From Synechococcus sp. UW179A (GTDB taxonomy: Bacteria; Cyanobacteriota; Cyanobacteriia; PCC-6307; Cyanobiaceae), in the NCBI RefSeq assembly GCF_900473965.1, contig NZ_UCNJ01000010.1, forward strand, positions 1 through 64,000: a stretch of DNA of 64,000 bases, given 5' to 3'. The notes beneath the pieces were generated by a model. It worked only from the letters and a program-made list of their open reading frames with translations. It was not told the origin of the DNA and made no database searches. The translations under genes were made by a program, and so were the position numbers. This document shows positions 52,001-62,103 of the stretch, piece after piece; within the stretch, counting starts at the first letter, position 1, and each line of letters begins with the position of its first letter.

Positions 52001-53151
52001 GGATCGATGTTGGTGCCACTTGCCGTGGAACGGGCAACGGCGGGTTTGGGTTTGAGAACCGGCGCCATCGCTGCGGCCAACTTGCGGATCAGCTCCGTCG
52101 AGCGCGGATCGTTGAACGGCCCTTTCACCAGGAAGGCGGCAACCGCTCTGCTGCCATCCGGCAACTCAATTAAGCCGGCATCGGCGTAGGCGATCCCGAT
52201 GTCCCCGGTTTTATTGAGCACTCTGTAGCCCTTCACCATCAGGCTGTCGTCTGGCTCTCCCTGGCGTCCGCCGAGACCCCGCAGTAGTCCGCGCGGCAGA
52301 AGAGTATTGGTGATTGATGTGCCCATGACCTCCCGAAACAGATCGCGGCTGCGGATCGAGAGGGCTTCACCGGTGTCCACTAGCGCAATCGATCGAGCCA
52401 GGTCTCTGGCGCTAGTGCTGTTGGTGCCCTTGAGATCGGGTAGCCAATCGTTCACCTTGGTGGCGCTCAGGCCCAGAGCGTTGAAACGGGCATTCAGTGT
52501 CTCCTGCCCTCCTAGGCGTTCGATCAGAAGATTGGTGGCGGTGTTGTCGCTGACCCGGATCATTTCAGTGGCGACTTCATGGGTTGGGAACCGAGTGCCG
52601 AGTGGTTTCGTCGCCATCCAGCCGGCACCGCCTCCCACCACGGTTTTGCTGAGTTTCAGAGGCTCGTTCCAGCTCAAACGACCTGCATCAAGCTCCTCAA
52701 GGGTGACAAGCAGAATCGGGGTCTTGATGGAGCTGGCGGCCGGCAGTGCAGTGTCAGGCTCCAGCTGTGCGTAGCGCCCGTCGTCCAGCACGAGCATGAA
52801 GGCGCTCACTTTTAGGTCGGGCTGTTCTGCTGCCAGTGTCTGCCAGCGCGCACTCAGCGGCTTGAGTTCATTGCGGGTTTCGAAACGGCCTAGGGATTCG
52901 GTGCGATTGAGGGAAGAGGTTCCGCTGGTGTTGGCAGTCGCTTCGGGCTGGTCTTTGCCCTCTGGGCTCTGCTCGGTTAACGGCAGCCAGCCAGGTAGGG
53001 CGAGATCTCCCTTTTCAACTGCAGGGCCAGCCAGTTTCAGTAAGGAGCCTGTAATGACACCAAGTCCGACGCCCATCAGAACAAGTCGCAGCACAAGCCG
53101 CAGAGGACGTCCCCAGCCAGGGTTTTGGCGTCTAGATCGACTGGAGGCCAA
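51997..53151 (-). CDS. Serine hydrolase, class A beta-lactamase fold
   Basis: A 384-residue protein. A basic N terminus (SSRSRRQNPGWGRPLR) and one membrane helix (LVLRLVLMGVGLGVITG) anchor it outside. The catalytic domain has SxxK in PAASSIKTP (Ser140, Lys143), SDN in IRVSDNTATN and the KTG box in LNKTGDIG, the three active-site elements of class A beta-lactamases and some D,D-peptidases. A role in cell-wall turnover is as likely as antibiotic resistance. Cotranslated with DUF3370 by ATGA. Confidence 0.88.
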   Translation of the reverse strand: MASSRSRRQNPGWGRPLRLVLRLVLMGVGLGVITGSLLKLAGPAVEKGDLALPGWLPLTEQSPEGKDQPEATANTSGTSSLNRTESLGRFETRNELKPLSARWQTLAAEQPDLKVSAFMLVLDDGRYAQLEPDTALPAASSIKTPILLVTLEELDAGRLSWNEPLKLSKTVVGGGAGWMATKPLGTRFPTHEVATEMIRVSDNTATNLLIERLGGQETLNARFNALGLSATKVNDWLPDLKGTNSTSARDLARSIALVDTGEALSIRSRDLFREVMGTSITNTLLPRGLLRGLGGRQGEPDDSLMVKGYRVLNKTGDIGIAYADAGLIELPDGSRAVAAFLVKGPFNDPRSTELIRKLAAAMAPVLKPKPAVARSTASGTNIDP

Positions 53152-53175
53152 TGAACTGCGCGAGAAAGCCAGAGA

Positions 53176-53910
53176 TTACGGGCGGTGGCAACGAATCGCC
53201 CAACGAAGTTGTCGGACCATGCCACGCAGCATGGCCAATTCTTCAGGACGCACCAGGGATCGTTGCAGCAGTCCTTTGACCTTGGCCATGCGTGCCCTGG
53301 CGGTGTGCTCTAACAAGAAACCTGCCTCCAGAAGTAAATCCTCCGCGTCATTGAGGCAGTCGATCAGCTGGGTTGGTGCGGCTGTTTCTGCACTGTGAAG
53401 TGTGTCTTTCAGCGGACCTGAGGATTGCCGGCGCACCCTCTCTAGTTCGTGCAACATCACGGCCACCGCATGGGACAAATTCATGGATGGATAGGCTTCC
53501 GAGGAGTGAAGCCGTACAACGCGCTGACTGAGTAGAAGCTCCTCATTGCTCAGTCCGCGGTCTTCTCTGCCAAAGACCAGTGCAACCTGTGCTGCCGATT
53601 CAAGACCCTGTTGCACCCAGGGCATGACCTGTTCAGGAGGCTGTAGAGCAATCTCTCCATGGTCAATGCGGCCGCAGCTGGCCACGACGCGTTGGCAATC
53701 GACCAGTGCCTCGAACAGTGTCGGGAAGCGACGAGCTCGGCTGAGAACCTGCCCTCCATGCACGGCCATGCGTTGTGCGTCGGGGTCACTCGGTTCACAT
53801 CGTGGAGCGACCAACCTCAGATCCTCAACACCGAAGTTGGCGCAGAGCCGAGCCACGCTTCCAACGTTGAGCGGACCGGACGGCTCCACCAACACCACGG
53901 CAAGGCTCAC
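53176..53910 (-). CDS. SpoU/TrmH-family RNA 2'-O-methyltransferase (TrmJ-like)
   Basis: A 244-residue RNA methyltransferase of the SPOUT knot family. VVLVEPSGPLNVGSVARLCANFG is motif 1, LVFGREDRGLSNEELLLSQ motif 2, and YPSMNLSHAVAVMLHEL motif 3, the arrangement seen in TrmJ (2'-O-methylation of tRNA position 32). A C-terminal helical extension of about 75 residues follows. It lies seven bases after cytM and 24 before the serine hydrolase. Confidence 0.9.
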   Translation of the reverse strand: MSLAVVLVEPSGPLNVGSVARLCANFGVEDLRLVAPRCEPSDPDAQRMAVHGGQVLSRARRFPTLFEALVDCQRVVASCGRIDHGEIALQPPEQVMPWVQQGLESAAQVALVFGREDRGLSNEELLLSQRVVRLHSSEAYPSMNLSHAVAVMLHELERVRRQSSGPLKDTLHSAETAAPTQLIDCLNDAEDLLLEAGFLLEHTARARMAKVKGLLQRSLVRPEELAMLRGMVRQLRWAIRCHRP

Positions 53911-53917
53911 GATGGCA

Positions 53918-54328
53918 TCAGTTCAGGGTGTGTAGGTAGCTCAGAAGGTCTGCCATTCCTTCCGGTTCAATTTCAAAGCGTGGCATCGGTGGGGTTTCTC
54001 CACTCACGATCTGGTGGATCAATGAACGGTCGGGCCGTCGTTCGCTCACGGCCTGAAGACTTGGACCCACCAGTCCCTGTCCCGCGATGCCATGACAGCC
54101 AGCGCAGTTGATGCGGAACAGCTGCGCTCCATGCTGCACATCGCCATTCAAAGCCAGCGCAGCCTTGCTGTAAGGATCGAGACGAGTGCTGACATAAAAC
54201 CAGGCCCCTAGGGCTATAGCTGTGATCACAGCCATGACGATCAGCGCCGTCACCAAACCACGGCGTCGTTCCAACGTTGCAGCAGTTGATGACGGTGTCG
54301 TCACAGTTGCGTCATATGCATGGAACAA
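53918..54328 (-). CDS. cytM: Cytochrome cM
   Basis: A 136-residue c-type cytochrome. One N-terminal membrane helix ([22 protein letters not shown]) is an uncleaved anchor. The haem site CAGCH is at Cys75, Cys78 and His79, and a sixth-ligand Met is likely in ETPPMPRFE. Cytochrome cM is found in cyanobacteria and affects the balance of respiration and photosynthesis, by family knowledge. It is the first gene of the minus-strand run that leads to ruvC; its start lies about 30 bases from divergent petG. Confidence 0.9.
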
Positions 54329-54360
54329 TTGTGGTCAATCCTTCCACTCGGCGCGACGCC

Positions 54361-54474
54361 ATGATCGAACCTCTGCTCTGCGGCATCGTTCTTGGTCTGA
54401 TTCCTGTCACCCTTCTCGGCCTGTTTGTCGCGGCTTGGAATCAGTATCGACGCGGCAGTGCTCTTGGGGGTTGA
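54361..54474 (+). CDS. petG: Cytochrome b6f complex subunit PetG (subunit 5)
   Basis: A 37-residue single-span protein beginning [20 protein letters not shown] and ending [11 protein letters not shown], the expected length and pattern of PetG, a small subunit needed for stable cytochrome b6f in the thylakoid membrane. ATG 54361 is the family start; the upstream open frame is not used. More than half of the gene (54407-54474) overlaps the 3' end of rsmD on the other strand. Confidence 0.94.
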
Positions 54475-55027
54475 GGATCAGCAGGCTGCTCTTTCCGTAA
54501 TGACGTCTGTCTGCTTCCTTCCAGCCTGAAGGCACTTCAAATTTCTCTTTGCTGGCGAACTCGCAGATCACCAGACCCTGAGGTTGAACCCATCCGCCAC
54601 TCTGAAGCATGCCGAGTGCAGGGACGTAAAGCCCAGATGCATATGGCGGGTCGAAATAAACGATTGAGAACCTTTGCTTGCCCTCAAGGCATCCCTGTTT
54701 CAGCCATAAGAGAAGATCCTTCCTAATCACCCTCACCGTTGCATCGCAGGCATGGCTGGTGGCGACCAGTTCTAGGTTTTCGCGACAAATGGCTGCTGTT
54801 CGCGCATCCTTCTCCACAGCAACCACGTGGGAGGCTCCTCGCATCAACGCCTCACAGCCCATGACTCCGCTGCCGCTGCAGAGGTCTAGCCAGTGGCAGC
54901 CTCTGATCTTGGAGCTCAACATGTTCATCAAGGCTTCACGCACCCGGGAGGTAGTTGGCCGGGTGCCCTGACCTTGAGGGCTGCGCAGTCGTCGCCCGCC
55001 AATTAAACGCAGCTGTGCACCTTTCAC
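54407..55027 (-). CDS. rsmD: 16S rRNA (guanine966-N2)-methyltransferase RsmD
   Basis: A 206-residue SAM methyltransferase acting on 16S rRNA G966. It has [15 protein letters not shown], the SAM loop [18 protein letters not shown], and the catalytic DPPY in [12 protein letters not shown]. The last about 22 residues ([21 protein letters not shown]) extend past the expected end and are encoded opposite petG. Overlaps hisH by four bases (ATGA). Confidence 0.94.
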
Positions 55028-55686
55028 TTCGGCAGTTGAGCGCCGGACTGCAGCCAGCTAATCCAATTTTTCAGCAACTGAGCGCCGGCTTTTGCTGATT
55101 TTTCAGGGTGAAACTGACAGGCACCAGTGCGATTCCTCCAAACCATCGCCGTAGCTTCCCCCTGCCCGAAGGTCATGGTCGCTGCCAGATCAGTGGCCTT
55201 GTTGGGAACCGCTGCATAGGAGTGCACGAAATACACCCACGGTTGCGCGTCGCTTTGGACAAGAAGCGGGCAGGGGTGTTGGGGTTTCAGTTGAGCCCAG
55301 CCCATGTGTGGGATCCGCTCCCCCTGTTGATCAGGTAAGCGTTGAACTTCGCCTTCGAAGAGTCCCAGCCCTTCGGCATTGCCTTCATCGCTGCGTTCAA
55401 AAAGCAACTGAAGGCCCAAGCAGATTCCGAGCAGAGGGCGTTTGTTGTGATGCCAGCTGCGCAGATGCTGCACGAGCCCAGTCGAATGAAGCTTCTCCAT
55501 TGCCGGATCGAAAGCCCCGACTCCAGGGAGAATCAGCGCATCGCAGGCTTCAAGATCCTGAGGATGCCGAACCTGGGCTAATGGCTGCCCCAACCGGTTA
55601 AAACTTGTCTGAACGGAATGGAGATTGCCCATTCCGTAATCGATCAAGCCGATCCGCTGGATCGGCTTTAGAGAGTCCCCCGGCAT
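55024..55686 (-). CDS. hisH: Imidazole glycerol phosphate synthase subunit HisH
   Basis: A 220-residue class I glutamine amidotransferase that supplies ammonia to HisF in histidine biosynthesis. LIDYGMGNLHSVQTSF is near the N terminus, the nucleophile is in LLGICLGLQLLFE, and the His-Glu pair is in CQFHPEKSAKAG. It is complete. It starts 29 bases from the trxA stop and overlaps rsmD at its end. Confidence 0.97.
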   Translation of the reverse strand: MPGDSLKPIQRIGLIDYGMGNLHSVQTSFNRLGQPLAQVRHPQDLEACDALILPGVGAFDPAMEKLHSTGLVQHLRSWHHNKRPLLGICLGLQLLFERSDEGNAEGLGLFEGEVQRLPDQQGERIPHMGWAQLKPQHPCPLLVQSDAQPWVYFVHSYAAVPNKATDLAATMTFGQGEATAMVWRNRTGACQFHPEKSAKAGAQLLKNWISWLQSGAQLPK

Positions 55687-55715
55687 CTGGTCTGCTGACG
55701 AAGTCAGTTGAGGCC

Positions 55716-56039
55716 TCAGAGATATTTGGCAATGGTGCCAGAGAGAGTTGCTTTGGGGACGGCTCCAACAACGGTGTCGACTTTCTGTCCACCCTTGAAC
55801 ACCATCAAGGTTGGAATGCTGCGAATGCCGAACTGGCTGGCCACGTTGGGATTTTCATCGGTGTTGAGCTTGAACACCTTGATTTTCCCTTCGAACTCCT
55901 TGGCAATTTCATCAACAATGGGAGCCACCATGCGACAGGGGCCACACCAGGGGGCCCAGAAATCGACCAGCACGGGAACGTCACTCTGAAGGACGTCCTG
56001 TTCGAAGGAGGCGTCGGTGACAGCGGCAGCGCTGGACAT
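55716..56039 (-). CDS. trxA: Thioredoxin
   Basis: A 107-residue thioredoxin with active site WCGPCR (Cys32, Cys35) in [13 protein letters not shown], cis-Pro in RSIPTLMVF, and the standard fold length. It receives electrons from ferredoxin- or NADPH-thioredoxin reductase and reduces target disulfides. Upstream, before guaB, lies the sRNA gene yfr1 on the same strand. Confidence 0.97.
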   Translation of the reverse strand: MSSAAAVTDASFEQDVLQSDVPVLVDFWAPWCGPCRMVAPIVDEIAKEFEGKIKVFKLNTDENPNVASQFGIRSIPTLMVFKGGQKVDTVVGAVPKATLSGTIAKYL

Positions 56040-56139
56040 TCAGGATCGGTCGAATTGGGCGAAATTTAGCAACCGTTTCTGAGGTTGCTGCTCAATCACC
56101 CAGCTCTTCGCCTGAACTGTGATGGATGACATAAAGACA

Positions 56140-56198
56140 GAAAGCCCGAACGCGTCGGGCCAGAGGGTGTGAGGAGTGTGTGAGCCAAGGCCCGCACT
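56140..56198 (-). ncRNA. yfr1: Yfr1 small regulatory RNA
   Basis: The minus strand contains the ultraconserved Yfr1 motif ACTCCTCACAC at 56177-56167. It is followed by a Rho-independent terminator, GCCCGA/TCGGGC (56160-56144) with a CGCGT loop and a TTTCT tail. A GCGGGCC segment before the motif could form the 5' stem. The position between trxA and guaB is the known location in Prochlorococcus and Synechococcus. Yfr1 pairs with mRNAs of outer-membrane porin-like proteins in published work. The 5' end is estimated from the -10 box. Confidence 0.92.
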
Positions 56199-56203
56199 GC
56201 TTG

Positions 56204-56209
56204 ATTTTA
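56204..56209 (-). promoter_or_regulatory. Yfr1 promoter -10 element
   Basis: On the minus strand TAAAAT lies about seven bases before the estimated RNA start, as expected for a sigma70-type -10 element. No good -35 is visible, common in cyanobacteria. Confidence 0.65.
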
Positions 56210-56255
56210 CCTGTGTCTCCGCGGGGTCATTCTTATCTCAATGCGAGAACTGCGC

Positions 56256-57419
56256 TCACTTGCCCATGCCCAGATGCTGGGCTTTCTGATAAACCTTGCC
56301 CTCAGTGAGCAGCGATGGAGCCACAACCACCTCCACCTGCTGCATCTCTTTGATGGTGCGTGCTCCAAGGGTTCCCATGGAGGTTTTCAGGCAGCCCAAA
56401 AGATTATGGGTTCCGTCATCAAGCTTGGCAGGTCCCCGAAGAATCCGCTCCAGGCTTCCCGTGCTGCCCACATTGATGCGGGTGCCGCGGGGTAGGACTG
56501 GGCTTGGAGTGGCCATGCCCCAGTGAAAGCCACGACCGGGTGCTTCCTCTGCGCGGGCAATCGGTGATCCGATCATCACCGCATCAGCCCCACAGGCAAT
56601 GCATTTGCAGATGTCTCCGCCCGTCACAATGCCCCCGTCGGCAACGATAGGTACGTATCGGTTGCTTTCTTTCTGGTAGTCCTCTCGGGCCGCGGCGCAG
56701 TCCGCAACCGCTGTGGCCTGGGGTATCCCAACTCCAAGTACGCCTCTTGAGGTGCAGGCAGCTCCAGGGCCGATCCCCACCATCACGGCAGCTGCCCCGG
56801 CGCGCATCAGCTGCAGAGCCACGTCGTAGGTCACGCAATTGCCGATCACAACGGGAACACCCAGATCTCGACAGAGGGCTTCAAGGTCAAGTGTCTGCTG
56901 GCCCTCAGGTCCGATGTGATTTGTCGACACCACCGTGGCCTGGACAAAAAACAGATCGACACCTGCTTCAGCGATCGCCTTGCCGTAGCGCAGGGCCGCG
57001 ACAGGGGTTCCGCTGACAGCGGCGATGCCACCCTGGGCCTTGATGTCCTGAATCCGCTTGCGGATCAGGGGTTCCTGCACAGGCTGGCTATAGATCTCCT
57101 GCATTAGAGGAACGAACTCGTCCTTGCCAACCGAAGTAATGCGATCGAGAACGCTATTGGGGTCTTCGTAGCGGGTCTGGACTCCCTCCAGGTTGATCAC
57201 ACCGAGGGCTCCAAGCCTGGACAGATTGACGGCCATACCCACATCAACAACGCCATCCATGGCGCTGGCGATAATCGGGATTTCTCGCTCAATTCCTCCA
57301 ATGGACCAGCTGGTGTTGGTCACCTCTGGATCCACGGTTTTGCCGCCGGGCACCAGTGCGATTTCATCGATGCCATAGGCCCGGCGTACAACCTTGGAGC
57401 GTCCGAGCTGAATGTCCAC
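56256..57419 (-). CDS. guaB: GuaB3-type IMP dehydrogenase-related protein
   Basis: A 387-residue member of the IMP dehydrogenase/GMP reductase family. The catalytic Cys loop is [17 protein letters not shown] with flanking [10 protein letters not shown]; the phosphate-binding region includes [19 protein letters not shown]. The CBS domains of canonical IMPDH are absent, which with this length fits the GuaB3 group of cyanobacteria and actinobacteria. It probably oxidises IMP to XMP for GTP synthesis (family knowledge). The yfr1 gene follows it. Confidence 0.93.
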   Translation of the reverse strand: MDIQLGRSKVVRRAYGIDEIALVPGGKTVDPEVTNTSWSIGGIEREIPIIASAMDGVVDVGMAVNLSRLGALGVINLEGVQTRYEDPNSVLDRITSVGKDEFVPLMQEIYSQPVQEPLIRKRIQDIKAQGGIAAVSGTPVAALRYGKAIAEAGVDLFFVQATVVSTNHIGPEGQQTLDLEALCRDLGVPVVIGNCVTYDVALQLMRAGAAAVMVGIGPGAACTSRGVLGVGIPQATAVADCAAAREDYQKESNRYVPIVADGGIVTGGDICKCIACGADAVMIGSPIARAEEAPGRGFHWGMATPSPVLPRGTRINVGSTGSLERILRGPAKLDDGTHNLLGCLKTSMGTLGARTIKEMQQVEVVVAPSLLTEGKVYQKAQHLGMGK

Positions 57420-57483
57420 CGCAGGAGCTAACAGAGTTGGATCAAGCTACCAATCGGTGATTCGTGCTTCGTGACGATTTGGG

Positions 57484-58083
57484 TCAGGATTTTGAGCCTC
57501 CCCGCAAGCTGCTCCAGAGATCATTCACGTTGGCCGAAATCTTCTTCCGCTCCTCGGCTCGAATCAGGCGTGTGGCTGCAAACCAGATGGCATAAAAAGT
57601 GCCGACCAGTTGAAACAGTCGGGGAGCCAATGGAACCGTGGCGATGGCGTCGAGGATTCCCCCGTAGATCCGCATCGTCAGGATCACAACAATGAGTCCG
57701 CCGAGCAGAAAGAGAGGCTGGCGAAGGCTCTGCCATTGATCCTGAAGGTTGTTTGCCTCAAAGAATTGCTTGATGCGGTTGGAGAGCAAGTCCCATTCGC
57801 CGCCTTCCTCTCCGCTGTCGTCAGCAGGTGCCTGGGCTGGAATGCTGATGCGCTCTGCAATCGAAGTTGAGGCAGATGGTGCAACGGGTTGCGCAACTGG
57901 CTCGGTAGTCACCGTTGTCTGAGGCGGAGCAGAGGCAGCAGTTGCGGGTGCCGCTTCGGACTTTGCAGCTTCTGCGGTTTTGTCCGTCTCTACTCCGCCG
58001 TCAGTGATGTCGCCCTGAGCTGGAAGATCAGGATTGATGGATTCGGCAGGAGCCTGATTTTCGGAGGGCTTGTCGGACGACAT
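57484..58083 (-). CDS. CAAD-domain thylakoid protein
   Basis: A 199-residue protein. The first about 100 residues are a low-complexity Ala/Pro/Glu/Thr region. The last about 95 are the CAAD domain: WDLLSNRIKQFFEANNLQDQ, two membrane helices (PLFLLGGLIVVILTMRIYGG and LVGTFYAIWFAATRLI), and a final amphipathic helix. CAAD modules anchor aminoacyl-tRNA synthetases or stand-alone proteins to thylakoids in cyanobacteria and relate to CURT1 of plants. The ATG at 58083 (MSSDKPSEN) was chosen over 58110. Divergent from gyrA. Confidence 0.87.
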   Translation of the reverse strand: MSSDKPSENQAPAESINPDLPAQGDITDGGVETDKTAEAAKSEAAPATAASAPPQTTVTTEPVAQPVAPSASTSIAERISIPAQAPADDSGEEGGEWDLLSNRIKQFFEANNLQDQWQSLRQPLFLLGGLIVVILTMRIYGGILDAIATVPLAPRLFQLVGTFYAIWFAATRLIRAEERKKISANVNDLWSSLRGGSKS

Positions 58084-58222
58084 CAACTTCGGTCCAAATG
58101 GCGACGCCAAAGCGTAAGGTCCTGATCCGTGGTTGATCCCACACAGACAGCAAAAGGTGACGCGCCGGGTGTCATCCGATCACGCATCCGCGATAAAGTA
58201 GCTAACGATCTAAAGGTCTTGT

Positions 58223-60856
58223 ATGACGGATTCAGTGGGGCCCGGCAGCGGCGGTCCCGGCGATTCCGACGATCGGATCATCCAGACAGACCTGCGCAAC
58301 GAGATGTCGCGCTCGTATCTCGAGTACGCGATGAGCGTGATCGTCGGCAGAGCTCTGCCTGACGCCCGTGATGGTCTCAAACCCGTACATCGCAGGATTC
58401 TGTATGCGATGTATGAGCTGGGTCTCACCAGTGATCGCCCCTACCGCAAGTGCGCGCGTGTGGTGGGTGAAGTGCTCGGCAAATACCACCCCCATGGGGA
58501 TACGGCTGTCTACGACGCACTCGTGCGGATGGCCCAGAGTTTTTCCATGTCGATGCCTCTGATCGACGGGCATGGCAACTTTGGCTCGGTGGACAACGAT
58601 CCGCCAGCCGCCATGCGATATACCGAATCGCGGTTACAGGCACTTACGACCGATTCCCTCCTCGAAGATATCGAGGCGGAGACCGTCGATTTCATTGACA
58701 ACTTCGACGGTTCGCAACAAGAGCCCACGGTTCTGCCATCACGGATCCCCCAGCTTTTGCTAAACGGCTCGGCCGGAATCGCCGTGGGCATGGCGACCAA
58801 TATTCCTCCTCACAACCTGGGAGAGCTGATCGCTGGTCTTCTGGCCCTTATTGAGAAGCCTGACATCGGCGACCAGGAGCTGATGGCCCTGATCCCAGGC
58901 CCTGATTTTCCGACCGGAGGCCAGATCCTGGGTCGCACAGGAATTAAGGAGACCTATCTCAGTGGTCGCGGTTCGGTGACGATGCGCGGTGTGGCCGGCA
59001 TAGAAACACTCGAGGTGCCCGGCCGTCCTGATCGCGATGCCGTGATTATTACCGAGCTCCCTTATCAGACCAACAAAGCAGCGTTGATTGAGCGCATTGC
59101 TGAGATGGTCAACGACAAAAAGCTGGAAGGGATCTCAGATATCAGGGATGAAAGTGATCGCGACGGCATGCGCATCGTCGTTGAGCTTCGCCGCGATGCC
59201 TATCCCCAGGTGGTGCTGAACAACCTCTACAAGCTCACACCTCTTCAGAGCAATTTCAGCGCTTACATGCTGGCCCTTGTGAATGGTGAGCCGATCCTGC
59301 TCACACTGCGCAAGATGCTCGAGGTCTTTCTCGACTTCAGGGTCGAGACGATCGAGCGCCGCACGCGCTACCTGCTGCGCAAGGCTGAGGAGCGCGATCA
59401 CATCCTGCTCGGTTTGCTGCTGGCCCTCGACCAGCTCGATCCGATCATCGCCCTGATCAGGGCTGCCCCCGATACCGCCACAGCTCGTCAGCAGCTGCAG
59501 GAGCGTCATGGCTTGAGCGAGGTTCAAGCAGACGCGATTCTGCAGATGCAGCTGCGGAGACTCACTGCTCTTGAGGCCGACAAGATCCGCTTAGAGCATG
59601 AGGATCTGGTTGCCAAGATCGCTGATTACAAGGACATTCTCGGGCGGCGGGAACGGGTCTTCGGACTGATCCAGGACGAACTCAATCAGCTGAGGGATCG
59701 TCATGCCGTTCCCCGTCGAACTGAGATTCTCGATCTTGGCGGCGGTCTCGAAGACATTGATCTGATCGCCAACGAGCGCTCGGTCGTGCTGGTGACCGAA
59801 ACGGGCTATCTCAAGCGGATGCCGGTGAGCGAATTTGAAGCCACCAGTCGGGGAACGCGCGGTAAGGCTGGCACCAGAAGTCAGGGTGAGGATGCGGTCA
59901 AGCTGTTCATCGGCTGCAATGACCACGACACCCTGTTGCTATTCAGTGACCGGGGCGTGTCGTATGCCTTACCCGCGTATCGCGTTCCTCAGTGCAGCCG
60001 AACGGCCAAGGGAACACCTGTGGTGCAGTTATTGCCCATTCCCAGAGAGGAGGCAATCACCTCGCTACTGGCCGTGTCTGAGTTCAACGACGACACCGAT
60101 CTATTGATGCTGACCCAGGGGGGATTCATCAAACGCACTCGCCTGTCGGCGTTCAGCAACATCCGCTCCAACGGTTTGATTGCCATCGGTCTTGAGGATG
60201 GTGACGCGCTCACGTGGGTGAGGCTATCCGTGCCCGGCGACAGTGTGCTCATCGGCTCGAAAGCCGGAATGACCATTCACTTCCGCCTCAGTGACGATGA
60301 ACTTCGTCCTCTGGGCCGCACCGCCCGCGGTGTTCGCTCGATGAATCTGCGCGCAGGGGATGAACTGGTGAGCATGGATGTGCTGCCGGTAGAGCTGGCC
60401 GATCAGATCGCTGCAAGTTCCGACGACGGTGATGACGAAGGCACCCCTGCCAGCGAAGGGCCCTGGGTGCTGGTGGCCTCAGCAGCGGGACTCGGCAAGA
60501 GAGTTCCGGTGACTCAATTCCGGCTGCAGAAGCGCGCTGGAATGGGTCTGAGGGCCATGAAATTCCGCACAGATGCTGATCAGCTGGTGGGTCTGAGCGT
60601 TCTTGGAGCCGGGGAGGAGTTACTTCTGGTGAGTGAAAAAGGGGTGATCGTCCGGACCAGTGCCGATGCCATTCCGCAGCAATCACGAGCAGCCACGGGT
60701 GTTCGCCTTCAGAAGCTCGACAAGGGTGATCGCCTCCTCAAGGTGGTGCTGGTTCCTCCGGAAGCCGAGACGCATGAGCTTGATGACGCTTCAGCCGACT
60801 CTGATTCCAGTGAGGCTGTCGACGTCAACTCTGAGAGTGCGCCGGCGGACAGCTGA
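58223..60856 (+). CDS. gyrA: DNA gyrase subunit A
   Basis: An 877-residue topoisomerase subunit. [20 protein letters not shown] is near the N terminus, [17 protein letters not shown] marks the quinolone-resistance region, and the catalytic Tyr133 is in [10 protein letters not shown]. The C-terminal beta-pinwheel has the GyrA-box-like [12 protein letters not shown], a degenerate form. An acidic Ser-rich tail ends it ([16 protein letters not shown]). With GyrB it introduces negative supercoils. The next gene, crtL, starts two bases after its stop. Confidence 0.97.
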   Translation: MTDSVGPGSGGPGDSDDRIIQTDLRNEMSRSYLEYAMSVIVGRALPDARDGLKPVHRRILYAMYELGLTSDRPYRKCARVVGEVLGKYHPHGDTAVYDALVRMAQSFSMSMPLIDGHGNFGSVDNDPPAAMRYTESRLQALTTDSLLEDIEAETVDFIDNFDGSQQEPTVLPSRIPQLLLNGSAGIAVGMATNIPPHNLGELIAGLLALIEKPDIGDQELMALIPGPDFPTGGQILGRTGIKETYLSGRGSVTMRGVAGIETLEVPGRPDRDAVIITELPYQTNKAALIERIAEMVNDKKLEGISDIRDESDRDGMRIVVELRRDAYPQVVLNNLYKLTPLQSNFSAYMLALVNGEPILLTLRKMLEVFLDFRVETIERRTRYLLRKAEERDHILLGLLLALDQLDPIIALIRAAPDTATARQQLQERHGLSEVQADAILQMQLRRLTALEADKIRLEHEDLVAKIADYKDILGRRERVFGLIQDELNQLRDRHAVPRRTEILDLGGGLEDIDLIANERSVVLVTETGYLKRMPVSEFEATSRGTRGKAGTRSQGEDAVKLFIGCNDHDTLLLFSDRGVSYALPAYRVPQCSRTAKGTPVVQLLPIPREEAITSLLAVSEFNDDTDLLMLTQGGFIKRTRLSAFSNIRSNGLIAIGLEDGDALTWVRLSVPGDSVLIGSKAGMTIHFRLSDDELRPLGRTARGVRSMNLRAGDELVSMDVLPVELADQIAASSDDGDDEGTPASEGPWVLVASAAGLGKRVPVTQFRLQKRAGMGLRAMKFRTDADQLVGLSVLGAGEELLLVSEKGVIVRTSADAIPQQSRAATGVRLQKLDKGDRLLKVVLVPPEAETHELDDASADSDSSEAVDVNSESAPADS

Positions 60857-60858
60857 CC

Positions 60859-62103
60859 TTGGCTAGCTGCGCTGATGTGCTGGTGCTTGGGGGCGGTCCA
60901 GCCGCTCTCTGTATTGCTTCTGAACTGCACCAGCGCGGAGTTGCTGTTGAGGGCATTGCTCTTGAGCCCGTTGACGCACCATGGCCTAACACCTACGGCA
61001 TCTGGGTCGATGAGTTGAAGGCCCTCGACCTTGAGCACTTGATCGAGCATCGCTGGAGCGACACGGTCAGCTACTTCGGAGCTGGTGGCTCAGGGGTCGC
61101 AGATCAAACGCTGGTTCACGGCATCGACTACGGGTTGTTCGATCGGGCTGCTTTACAGAGCTATTGGCTCAAGCGAGCCGATGGCGTGCTCTGGCATCAG
61201 GACTCCGCCGAACGGGTCGAAGCAGGAGCAGAGCACACCCTGGTGAGCTGCGCCTCCGGCGAAGTGCGCAAGGCCAGGCTTGTTATTGATGCATCCGGTG
61301 CCAGTAGCCCGCACATCCGCAGGCCTGATCAGGGCCCGGTTGCTGGGCAGGCAGCCTATGGACTCGTTGGGCGTTTCTCAGCGGCCCCGATCCGCAGCGG
61401 ACGTTTCGTGTTGATGGATTACCGCAGCAACCATCTCAGTGAGATGCAGCGTTTGGAACCTCCCACGTTTCTTTATGCCATGGATCTCGGTGATGGGGTG
61501 TTCTTTGTCGAAGAGACATCACTGGCTTTGGCACCGGGCGTTTCTTACAACGTTCTCAAGCAGCGGCTGAAACAGCGCCTAGAGCATCGCGGCGTTCAGA
61601 TCATCGATGTAATTCACGAGGAGTTCTGTCTGTTTCCAATGAATCTGCCTCTACCGGATCGCAATCAACCGTTGCTCGCCTTTGGTGGTGCTGCCAGCAT
61701 GGTGCACCCAGCATCGGGCTACATGGTTGGGGCGCTGCTGCGTCGTGGGCCTGGACTGGCGGACACCTTGGCTGCAGTTTTGGCTGACCCGTCGCTAAGA
61801 CCGGCCGAGCTTGCAAGGCAGGGCTGGCAGGCTCTCTGGCCGACTGAGCTGGTGCTTCGGCATCAGCTTTATCAGTTTGGTCTGAGCCGTCTAATGGGAT
61901 TCAACGAAAGCCTGCTTCGGAGCCATTTCGCCACCTTTTTCTCCCTGGCCAGAGAAGACTGGTTTGGCTTCCTGACCAACACCTTGCCGCTGCCCCGGCT
62001 GATGGCAGTGATGCTGCGACTGTTTGCCCTGTCTCCATGGGAACTGAGGCGTGGGCTTGTGCTCGGAGCAGCGAAACGGCAGGAGCCAGAGTTCAGGCAT
62101 TGA
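60859..62103 (+). CDS. crtL: Lycopene beta-cyclase
   Basis: A 414-residue flavoprotein that cyclises lycopene ends to beta-rings for beta-carotene and zeaxanthin. The dinucleotide motif is VLVLGGGPAALCIASELH, followed by PWPNTYGIWVDELKAL, the cyclase signature region. The later segments include LVIDASGASSPH and the FLYAMDLGDGVFFVEETSLA motif. The start codon is TTG at 60859, two bases after the gyrA stop; the pairing gyrA-crtL is usual in marine picocyanobacteria. Its end overlaps the GH57 gene by 11 bases. Confidence 0.94.
   Translation: MASCADVLVLGGGPAALCIASELHQRGVAVEGIALEPVDAPWPNTYGIWVDELKALDLEHLIEHRWSDTVSYFGAGGSGVADQTLVHGIDYGLFDRAALQSYWLKRADGVLWHQDSAERVEAGAEHTLVSCASGEVRKARLVIDASGASSPHIRRPDQGPVAGQAAYGLVGRFSAAPIRSGRFVLMDYRSNHLSEMQRLEPPTFLYAMDLGDGVFFVEETSLALAPGVSYNVLKQRLKQRLEHRGVQIIDVIHEEFCLFPMNLPLPDRNQPLLAFGGAASMVHPASGYMVGALLRRGPGLADTLAAVLADPSLRPAELARQGWQALWPTELVLRHQLYQFGLSRLMGFNESLLRSHFATFFSLAREDWFGFLTNTLPLPRLMAVMLRLFALSPWELRRGLVLGAAKRQEPEFRH

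Noticed and set aside
55694-55712. Short CTGAC/GTCAG hairpin after trxA
   Set aside because: Five-base stem with no T run; too weak to call as terminator.
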